Source: an uncultured Burkholderiales bacterium
GTDB taxonomy: Bacteria > Pseudomonadota > Gammaproteobacteria > Burkholderiales > Burkholderiaceae_C
Direction of reading: 5' to 3'
Length of the DNA stretch: 14,908 nucleotides
Assembly: GCA_903925445.1 (NCBI GenBank)
Contig: CAIYFE010000078.1
Coordinates: forward strand, 1 to 14,908
The notes beneath the pieces were generated by a model. That model searched no databases. It had not been told where the DNA came from and worked only from the letters and a program-made list of their open reading frames with translations. How positions within the stretch are numbered: the stretch's first letter is position 1; the number at the start of each line of letters is the position of its first letter. Below are positions 6,968 through 13,021 of the stretch, in pieces. A program made the position numbers and the translations under genes.

Positions 6968-8455
6968 TCATTTTTCGCGTTTGACCACCGCATAGCGCTC
7001 CAAGGTTTTGGCTCGGGCACTGGCGTGATCCACGATGGGGTAGGGGTAATCTTGACCCAGTTCAATGCCCGCAGCTTTCAATTCAAGGGGGCTGGCTTGA
7101 CAAGGCGCATGAATGAGGTTGTCGGGCAAATTGGCCAAAACGGGCAAGTAGCGCCGAATGAATTTGCCGTGAGCGTCAAATTTTTCGCTTTGGCTGATGG
7201 GGTTGAAGATGCGAAAGTAAGGTTGCGCGTCGCAACCGCTGGAGCTCGCCCATTGCCAGCCGCCGTTGTTCGCCGCCAAATCAAAGTCGTTGAGGTGTTG
7301 CGCAAAGTACCGCTCGCCCCAGCGCCAATCGATGCCTAAATCTTTGGTTAAAAAACTGGCAACCACCATGCGCAAACGGTTGTGCATGTAGCCACTTTGA
7401 TTGAGCTGCAACATGGCTGCATCCACCAGCGGATAGCCAGTTTTACCTTCACACCAAGCCGTGAAAAGCGTTTGGGCGTGCTTGCCGTGTTCCCAGCGGA
7501 TGGCGTCGTATTCGGGCTTGAATGAGGCCCCGACCACATGCGGGTGATGGAATAAAATTTGGTGATAAAACTCGCGCCAAATCAACTCCGAGAGCCAAAT
7601 TTGCGCGCCATGCGAGCCAGTCAACATGCGCTGGTAGGCCGTTGAGGCCAGTTGACGGATGGAAATCGTGCCAAAGCGCAAATGCACGCTCAAGTAGCTG
7701 GGGCCTTTGACGGCGGGAAAGTCGCGGGTGTCGTGGTAGTTGTCCATGCGGTCAAAGAAATCTTCCAACAAGGCGTTGGCGCCGGCGCTGCCCGTGGGGA
7801 TGTGCAGCGCACTCAAGTTGGTGGCTTCAAAACCCAGGTCTGACAGGGTGGGAACTTCTTGCCGATAGGCTGGCGCACGAGCGGCCAAGGCCTTGACGTA
7901 TTTGCCCACCGGGTAAGCGCGCAAGTAAAACGGGTTGATTTTTTGCAACCAAGCATTTTTGTAAGGCGTGAAAACGCCGTAGGGCTTGCCCATTTGGTTG
8001 AGCACTTCGTTGCGCTCAAAAATCACGTGGTCTTTGTAGGTTTGAAAACCAATGCCTGCGTTGGCCAAGGCGCCTCGAACTTTGGCGTCACGCGCCAGTG
8101 CTTGCGGCTCGTCGTCGTGGTTGGTGAAGACTTCTTGCACGCCCAAAGCTTGCGCCAAGTGGGGAATTTCATCGCTGGCCCAAGCATGTCGAACGATCAG
8201 TCCTGCGTCGTGCTGTCCTGCCATGCCGCGCAATTCGGTATCCAGCGCCACCAACGACTCGCGGATGAACTCCACCCGACGGTCTTGGCGCGGCAGAGCG
8301 TCCAAAATTTCCCGATCAAACACGAAAACGCAATGCACTTTTTGGCAGTGCTTGAGTGCATGAAAAAGTGCTGCATTGTCATGCGCACGCAAGTCCCGGC
8401 GAAACCACATCAGCCCGCTGGGCACGAGTTCGCTGGGGGTCAAAGTCTTGCTCAT
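6968..8455 (-). CDS. phrB: Deoxyribodipyrimidine photolyase (class I cryptochrome/photolyase family)
   Basis: Light-driven FAD enzyme that splits UV-induced cyclobutane pyrimidine dimers. The 495-residue protein has the N-terminal antenna domain opening with GLMWFRRDLRAHDNAAL (14-30), FVFDREIL (44-51), and the helical FAD domain with VKGPSYLSVHLRFGTIS (249-265), SELIWREFYHQIL (289-301), GYPLVDAAMLQL (340-351), YMHNRLRMVVASFLTKD (356-372) and FDLAANNGGWQWASSSGCDAQPYFRIFNP (391-419 region). The start is MSKTL at 8455, supported by AAGGG five bases upstream (8461-8465 on the + strand). The open frame continues further upstream only through antisense yqgE and lacks family similarity. The second chromophore (folate or deazaflavin) cannot be told from sequence by eye. 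A 6-4 photolyase is less likely given the class I pattern. Confidence 0.94.
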   Translation of the reverse strand: MSKTLTPSELVPSGLMWFRRDLRAHDNAALFHALKHCQKVHCVFVFDREILDALPRQDRRVEFIRESLVALDTELRGMAGQHDAGLIVRHAWASDEIPHLAQALGVQEVFTNHDDEPQALARDAKVRGALANAGIGFQTYKDHVIFERNEVLNQMGKPYGVFTPYKNAWLQKINPFYLRAYPVGKYVKALAARAPAYRQEVPTLSDLGFEATNLSALHIPTGSAGANALLEDFFDRMDNYHDTRDFPAVKGPSYLSVHLRFGTISIRQLASTAYQRMLTGSHGAQIWLSELIWREFYHQILFHHPHVVGASFKPEYDAIRWEHGKHAQTLFTAWCEGKTGYPLVDAAMLQLNQSGYMHNRLRMVVASFLTKDLGIDWRWGERYFAQHLNDFDLAANNGGWQWASSSGCDAQPYFRIFNPISQSEKFDAHGKFIRRYLPVLANLPDNLIHAPCQASPLELKAAGIELGQDYPYPIVDHASARAKTLERYAVVKREK

Positions 8456-8476
8456 GTTCGCCCTTAAAATTGTCGG
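8456..8476. promoter_or_regulatory. Short divergent gap between photolyase and yqgE
   Basis: Only 21 bases separate the two starts. AAGGG on the - strand serves as the photolyase ribosome-binding site. On the + strand TAAAAT (8465-8470) resembles a -10 box whose transcript would begin at or next to the yqgE ATG (8477), and yqgE has no visible Shine-Dalgarno. No matching -35 hexamer was found, so the promoter call is weak. Confidence 0.3.
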
Positions 8477-9097
8477 ATGACCGCTGATTCTGCCTTCACC
8501 AACCTGACGCATCATTTTTTGATCGCAATGCCCAGTTTGGAAGACGTCCATTTCTCCAAAAGCGTGGTCTATTTGTGCGAGCACAGCCAGCGCGGCGCGC
8601 TGGGGCTGATCATCAACAAGCCCAGCGACATGAGCATGCAGGGCTTGTTTGAAAAGGTTGATCTGCCTTTGCATCGCGAAGATTTGCTGCACACCCCCGT
8701 CTTCAAGGGCGGTCCCGTTCACACCGAACGAGGCTTTGTCTTGCATGAGGCTTTTTCAGTCGACCAAACGCCTGAGCAGCCCGATGTTGCGTCCCCCGAA
8801 GAGTCGGTCTATGCCTCGACCATGACCATTCCCGGTGGTTTGGAGATGACGACCTCCAAAGATGTGTTGGAGGCGCTTTCCACCGGCGCCGGACCCAAGC
8901 GCGTGTTGATCACTTTGGGCTACGCCGCTTGGGGCGAAGGGCAGCTCGAATCCGAGTTGGCGGAAAACAGTTGGCTGACGGTGACGGCTGACACGTCGCT
9001 GATTTTTGACACGCCCGTGGAGCAGCGCTACGAACGCGCCATGGCTTTGTTGGGCTTGCAGTCGTGGATGCTGTCTTCTGAGGCGGGTCACGCATGA
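8477..9097 (+). CDS. yqgE: YqgE/AlgH family protein (DUF179)
   Basis: Conserved 206-residue protein of unknown biochemical role. The Pseudomonas homologue AlgH was named for an effect on alginate production, but the mechanism is not established. Family hallmarks are LTHHFLIAMPSLEDVHFSKSVVYLCEH at the N-terminus (10-36), GALGLIINKP (40-49), FKGGPVHTERGFVLH (75-89) and LGYAAWGEGQLESEL (about 147-161). No membrane segment or signal peptide is visible. It leads a co-directional run with ruvX, whose ATG overlaps its stop as ATGA. The yqgE-ruvX linkage is widespread in proteobacteria. The ATG at 8477 matches the family N-terminus, but no ribosome-binding site precedes it. Confidence 0.93.
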   Translation: MTADSAFTNLTHHFLIAMPSLEDVHFSKSVVYLCEHSQRGALGLIINKPSDMSMQGLFEKVDLPLHREDLLHTPVFKGGPVHTERGFVLHEAFSVDQTPEQPDVASPEESVYASTMTIPGGLEMTTSKDVLEALSTGAGPKRVLITLGYAAWGEGQLESELAENSWLTVTADTSLIFDTPVEQRYERAMALLGLQSWMLSSEAGHA

Positions 9098-9513
9098 GTG
9101 GCGTGGTCACCAAAACGCCTTTGCCGGCTCAACTGCAGTCGTTTTTGGCGTTTGACTTTGGGATCAAACGCACGGGCGTGGCGTTTGGCAGCCGGTTGAT
9201 GGCCAGCGCCCAGCCCCAAGCCACGGTGAATGCCCAAGGCGATGCGCGTTGGGCGCTCATCAAAAAACGCATTGACGAATGGCAGCCCAACGCGTTGGTG
9301 GTCGGTGTGCCGTTTCACCCCGATGGCGCTGAACACGACAACACTTTGCGTGCCCGCAAGTTTGCACGTCAACTGCAAGGCCGATTTCAGCTGCCCGTTT
9401 TTGAAGTCGATGAACGCTACAGCACCACGGAGGCACACAGCCTTGGCGCCAAGGATGCGGATGCTGCTTCGGCCTGCATCATCCTCGAACAATTTTTCAG
9501 GGAATATTTATGA
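9094..9513 (+). CDS. ruvX: YqgF/RuvX family nuclease (putative pre-16S rRNA nuclease / Holliday junction resolvase)
   Basis: RNase H-fold protein of 139 residues, normal family length. E. coli YqgF is implicated in processing the 5' end of 16S rRNA; the older name is putative Holliday junction resolvase. The acidic active-site positions are present: Asp21 in LAFDFGIKRTGVAFG (18-32), Glu107 in VDERYSTTEA (105-114) and Asp123 in DADAASACIILEQ (121-133). The GVPFHPDGAEHDNT loop (71-84) is also typical. The start codon lies within the yqgE stop (ATGA) with GAGGCGGG upstream, and its own stop overlaps the pyrR start the same way, implying translational coupling along the three genes. Confidence 0.95.
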   Translation: MSGVVTKTPLPAQLQSFLAFDFGIKRTGVAFGSRLMASAQPQATVNAQGDARWALIKKRIDEWQPNALVVGVPFHPDGAEHDNTLRARKFARQLQGRFQLPVFEVDERYSTTEAHSLGAKDADAASACIILEQFFREYL

Positions 9514-10010
9514 GTCAAGGCAATTTGTTGCTGGATGCGGAAAGCCTGTACAGCGAGCTGCTCAAAGGCGTGCGGGGATTGCTGACAGCCAACACGCGCT
9601 TGGTGGGCATCACCTCAGGCGGCGCATGGTTGGCCGAGCGCTTGCAGCGCGACTTGCAATTGAGCGGTGAATCGGGCGCCATCAGTTCGGCCATGCATCG
9701 CGATGACTTTGCGCAACGCGGCTTGTCCGATGGCGGGCAAACCAAGTTGCCTTTTGAAATCAATGGCGCGCACTTGATCGTGTTGGACGATGTGCTCTAC
9801 ACCGGACGCACCATTCGCGCGGTGCTCAACGAGCTATTCGATTACGGGCGACCTGCCAGCGTCAAGTTGGCGGTGCTGGTGGATCGCGGTGGCCGTGAGT
9901 TGCCGATTCAGGCCGATTTTGCGGCGGCGCGGGTGGCGCTGCCAGCGAATCAATCGTTGTCGCTGGCGCGCCATGACAACGGTGTGTTCAATTTTTCAGT
10001 CAAGGGTTGA
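9510..10010 (+). CDS. pyrR: PyrR-type pyrimidine regulator / uracil phosphoribosyltransferase
   Basis: Phosphoribosyltransferase-fold protein of 166 residues. In Bacillus PyrR binds pyr mRNA to cause UMP-dependent attenuation and also has weak uracil phosphoribosyltransferase activity; in proteobacteria its regulatory role is less clear. The PRPP-binding loop VLDDVLYTGRTIRA (91-104) is intact, as are GITSGGAWLAERL (33-45), the HRDDFAQRG segment (63-71) and LVDRGGRELPIQADF. It has AGGGA about eight bases before the ATG. Position immediately ahead of pyrB supports a link to pyrimidine supply. The genes overlap or abut so closely that there is no room for a PyrR-controlled terminator between pyrR and pyrB. 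Confidence 0.94.
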   Translation: MSQGNLLLDAESLYSELLKGVRGLLTANTRLVGITSGGAWLAERLQRDLQLSGESGAISSAMHRDDFAQRGLSDGGQTKLPFEINGAHLIVLDDVLYTGRTIRAVLNELFDYGRPASVKLAVLVDRGGRELPIQADFAAARVALPANQSLSLARHDNGVFNFSVKG

Positions 10011-10017
10011 GACTCAC

Positions 10018-10980
10018 ATGCTCTACAAACGCAACCCACAACTCAACCGCAACGGCGAGTTGATTCACTTGTTGTCCACCGAAGGTTTGTCGCGCGACAT
10101 CCTCACGCACATCCTGGACACTGCGGCAAACTTTGTTTCAGTCAATGACCGTGAAGTCAAAAAAGTGCCTTTGCTGCGCGGCAAAAGCGTGTTCAACCTG
10201 TTTTTTGAAAACAGCACGCGCACGCGCACAACTTTTGAAATCGCCGCCAAACGCTTGTCCGCCGACGTTTTTAACTTGGACATTGCGCGATCTTCAGCCA
10301 GCAAGGGCGAGTCGTTGCTGGACACCATCGCCAACTTGAGTGCAATGGCGGCAGACATTTTTGTTGTGCGTCACAGCGAATCAGGCGCGCCTTACTTGAT
10401 TGCTGAACATGTGGCTCCGCACGTGCATGTGGTCAATGCGGGCGACGGACGTCATGCGCATCCAACACAAGGTTTGTTGGACATGTACACGATTCGTCAC
10501 TACAAAAAAGATTTCAGCAACTTGACGGTCGCCATCGTGGGCGATGTGTTGCATTCACGGGTGGCGCGTTCTGACATTCATGCCTTGACAACTTTGGGCT
10601 GCGCCGAAGTGCGCGTGGTGGGCCCCAAAACCTTGGTGCCCAGCGATTTGTCGGCCATGGGTGTGAAGGTGTTCAACACCTTGGAAGAAGGCATCAAAGG
10701 TTGCGACGTGATCATCATGTTGCGTTTGCAAAACGAACGCATGGCGGGTGCGTTGTTGCCATCGAGCCAAGAATATTTCAAATCATTTGGTCTGACGCAG
10801 GAAAAATTGCAGTGGGCCCAACCTGACGCCATCGTGATGCATCCAGGCCCCATCAACCGAGGGGTTGAAATTGATTCAGCGGTGGTGGATGGGCCGCAAA
10901 GTGTGATCTTGTCGCAAGTCACGTTTGGCATTGCGGTGCGCATGGCGGTGATGTCCATCGTGGCGGGGAACGAAGCATGA
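10018..10980 (+). CDS. pyrB: Aspartate carbamoyltransferase catalytic subunit
   Basis: Condenses carbamoyl phosphate with aspartate, the committed step of pyrimidine synthesis. The 320-residue chain has the carbamoyl-phosphate site FENSTRTRTTFE (63-74), the partner-subunit loop SSASKGES (92-99), DGRHAHPTQGLLD (143-155), the aspartate-domain segment VGDVLHSRVARSD (174-186) and HPGPINRG (275-282). The start at 10018 is chosen because the protein from there matches the family and AAGGGTTGAG precedes it; the open frame extends upstream only through pyrR in another frame. No pyrI regulatory-chain gene is present, and pyrC' overlaps its stop (ATGA). That fits the class A ATCase of pseudomonads, which is built from PyrB plus an inactive dihydroorotase. 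Confidence 0.97.
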   Translation: MLYKRNPQLNRNGELIHLLSTEGLSRDILTHILDTAANFVSVNDREVKKVPLLRGKSVFNLFFENSTRTRTTFEIAAKRLSADVFNLDIARSSASKGESLLDTIANLSAMAADIFVVRHSESGAPYLIAEHVAPHVHVVNAGDGRHAHPTQGLLDMYTIRHYKKDFSNLTVAIVGDVLHSRVARSDIHALTTLGCAEVRVVGPKTLVPSDLSAMGVKVFNTLEEGIKGCDVIIMLRLQNERMAGALLPSSQEYFKSFGLTQEKLQWAQPDAIVMHPGPINRGVEIDSAVVDGPQSVILSQVTFGIAVRMAVMSIVAGNEA

Positions 10981-12287
10981 ATACCTTGATTCAAAACGGC
11001 CGAGTGATGGATCCAGCCTCTGGCTTGGATGTGCAAGCCGATGTGGCGATGGTCGATGGTCGCATCGCAGCCATTGTGAAAGCGGGCGAAAAACTGCCCG
11101 CTGGTTTTGTCGCCGAGCAAGTGTTCGATGCGAAAGACTGCATCGTCGCTCCGGGTTTGATCGATTTACAAGTGCGCTTGCGTGAGCCTGGGCACGAGCA
11201 CGAAGGCATGTTGGCCTCCGAACTCAAAGCGGCAGTCGCCGGCGGCGTGACCAGCTTGGTGTGTCCACCCGACACCGATCCGGTGTTGGACGAGCCGGGT
11301 TTGGTTGAAATGCTGAAATTCCGCGCCCAAAAAATGCAGCGCTCACGCGTTTATGTGTTGGGTGCATTGACCCGCGATTTAAAAGGTGAAGTGCTCACCG
11401 AAATGGCGGAACTGACGCAAGCCGGCTGTGTGGGCTTCAGTCAAGCCGAAGTGCCGATTGAAAACACCCAAGTGTTGCAACGCGCTTTGCAGTACGCGGC
11501 GACGTTTGGCTACACCGTCTGGTTGCGTCCGCAAGACATGCATTTGGGCAAAGGCGTTGCCGCCAGCGGTGCGCTGGCCACACGTTTGGGTCTGAGTGGC
11601 GTGTCGGTGGCGGCTGAAACCATTGCCCTGCACACTATTTTTGCCTTGATGCGAACCACCCGCGCACGTGTCCACTTGTGTCGCATATCCAGCGCGGAAG
11701 GTGTGGCCTTGGTGCGTGCGGCCAAGCAAGAAGGCTTGGCTGTGACTGCAGATGTCAGCATCAATTCCCTGCACTTGAGCGACCACGACATAGGTTACTT
11801 TGACAGCCGCGCTCGTGTGACGCCTGTGTTGCGCCAACAAAAAGACCGCGATGCCTTGCGCACAGCCTTGGCCGATGGCACTTTGGACGTGTTGGTGTCC
11901 GATCACACCCCCGTGGATTTGGACGCCAAAACCTTGCCTTTCGCCGAAGCCGAACCCGGCGCCACAGGGTTGGAGTTGTTGCTGAGCTTGTCCATCAAAT
12001 GGGCACAAGAGTGCAATTTGCCCTTGATGCGAGCGCTGGAAGTTGTGACCGCTCAACCAGCCAAGTTGCTGGGACAAGTGGCCGTGAAATCCGGTCTGGG
12101 GCACCTGCAAGTGGGCGCCTGCGCCGATGTGGTGGTGTTCGATCCACAGGCGCATTGGCAAGTTGTTCCTGAAAAACTGCACAGCCAAGGCAAGCACACG
12201 CCCTTTGCCTTTGACATGAGTGGCGCGGCACTGCCCGCGCAAGTCAAAGCAACTTGGGTGGGTGGTCGATTGACCTACCAAGCCTGA
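10977..12287 (+). CDS. pyrC': Dihydroorotase-like protein, probably catalytically inactive (PyrC'/PyrX type)
   Basis: Amidohydrolase-fold protein of 436 residues with the class I dihydroorotase layout: small beta domain (about 1-55 and 380-436) around a barrel. The LREPGHEHEG (68-77), VAGGVTSLVCPPDTDPV (87-103) and PGATGLELLL (327-336) segments are family-like. Metal ligands are largely lost: the DxHxH motif reads Asp63-Leu-Gln65-Val-Arg67, the CHIST histidine is Arg236 (LCRISS), the PHH pair after the VT segment is Asn263-Ser264, and the DHAPH segment reads DHTPV, keeping only Asp309. True hydrolase activity is therefore unlikely. The ATG overlaps pyrB (ATGA). In Pseudomonas a comparable overlapping pyrC' product is needed for ATCase assembly, and the same role is inferred here. 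An active dihydroorotase should exist elsewhere in the genome. Confidence 0.9.
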   Translation: MNTLIQNGRVMDPASGLDVQADVAMVDGRIAAIVKAGEKLPAGFVAEQVFDAKDCIVAPGLIDLQVRLREPGHEHEGMLASELKAAVAGGVTSLVCPPDTDPVLDEPGLVEMLKFRAQKMQRSRVYVLGALTRDLKGEVLTEMAELTQAGCVGFSQAEVPIENTQVLQRALQYAATFGYTVWLRPQDMHLGKGVAASGALATRLGLSGVSVAAETIALHTIFALMRTTRARVHLCRISSAEGVALVRAAKQEGLAVTADVSINSLHLSDHDIGYFDSRARVTPVLRQQKDRDALRTALADGTLDVLVSDHTPVDLDAKTLPFAEAEPGATGLELLLSLSIKWAQECNLPLMRALEVVTAQPAKLLGQVAVKSGLGHLQVGACADVVVFDPQAHWQVVPEKLHSQGKHTPFAFDMSGAALPAQVKATWVGGRLTYQA

Positions 12288-12294
12288 GGCGCGC

Positions 12295-13020
12295 ATGAAA
12301 CTCGGGGTATGGCTCAAAATTTTCCGCGTACTCCTTGGTCTGTTTCAAGGTTATTGGCGCTTGGTCACGGGCTTTCATGGGCTGACTGACGAGCAAAAAT
12401 CGCGCGAGATTGAAGCTTGGGCGCGCAACATGCTGCGCATCATGGGCGTGCAAGTTCGCACCCAAGGGCAACCCGCTTCGGGGCCTGTGTTGATGGCGGC
12501 CAACCATATTTCTTGGTTGGATATTTTGGTGATGCTGGCCGCAAGCCATTGTCGATTCGTGGCCAAAGCAGACATTCGCCACTGGCCAGTGCTGGGCACG
12601 TTGACCACGGGCGTGGGGTCGCTCTACATCGCTCGGGAGTCCAGCCGAGACGCCATGCGCGTGGTGCATCAAATGGCCGCAGCGCTTCAAAATGGCGATG
12701 TTTTGGCTGTTTTTCCAGAAGGCACCACGGGCGATGGGCTGCGATTGCTTCCCTTTCATGCGAACTTGCTGCAAGCGGCAATTTCTGCGGATGTGCCAAT
12801 TCAACCCATTGCTTTGCGTTTTGTAGACGCTGCCACGGGTCAACCTTCATTGGCGCCTTGCTACATTGGCGAGGACACCTTGGTGGGGTCCATTTGGCGC
12901 ACTTTGACTGCGCCGCCCTTGATCGCTTGTGTGACTTACGGCAAGCCTGAAAAAGCAGAAGGTAAAACTCGTCGCGAGTGGGCACAAAGCCTGCACGCTT
13001 GTATTGCTGCACTACTTTGA
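12295..13020 (+). CDS. plsC: 1-acyl-sn-glycerol-3-phosphate acyltransferase family protein
   Basis: Membrane-associated acyltransferase of the PlsC/LPLAT family, which makes phosphatidic acid from lysophosphatidic acid in phospholipid synthesis. The 241-residue protein shows motif I NHISWLD (N70 to D76, the catalytic His71 and Asp76), a motif II-like YIARES (111-116), motif III FPEGTTGDG (140-148) and motif IV VPIQPIALRF (167-176). A hydrophobic, amphipathic N-terminus (about 3-26) probably docks it on the inner membrane. Motif III has Thr-Gly where many PlsC proteins have Arg-Ser, so a related LPLAT with another acceptor remains possible. GAGG overlapping the pyrC' stop provides the ribosome-binding site. 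It shares the pyr run in position but not in pathway. Confidence 0.9.
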   Translation: MKLGVWLKIFRVLLGLFQGYWRLVTGFHGLTDEQKSREIEAWARNMLRIMGVQVRTQGQPASGPVLMAANHISWLDILVMLAASHCRFVAKADIRHWPVLGTLTTGVGSLYIARESSRDAMRVVHQMAAALQNGDVLAVFPEGTTGDGLRLLPFHANLLQAAISADVPIQPIALRFVDAATGQPSLAPCYIGEDTLVGSIWRTLTAPPLIACVTYGKPEKAEGKTRREWAQSLHACIAALL

Positions 13021-13021
13021 A

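Noticed and set aside
8456..8746. N-terminal extension of the photolyase frame by 97 codons
   Set aside because: The extension is antisense to yqgE and shows no photolyase similarity. The ATG at 8455 has a good ribosome-binding site and gives the normal family N-terminus.
9790..10017. N-terminal extension of the pyrB frame by 76 codons
   Set aside because: It lies in another frame inside pyrR and has the Cys/Trp/Arg-rich composition of a shadow frame. The ATG at 10018 fits the family.
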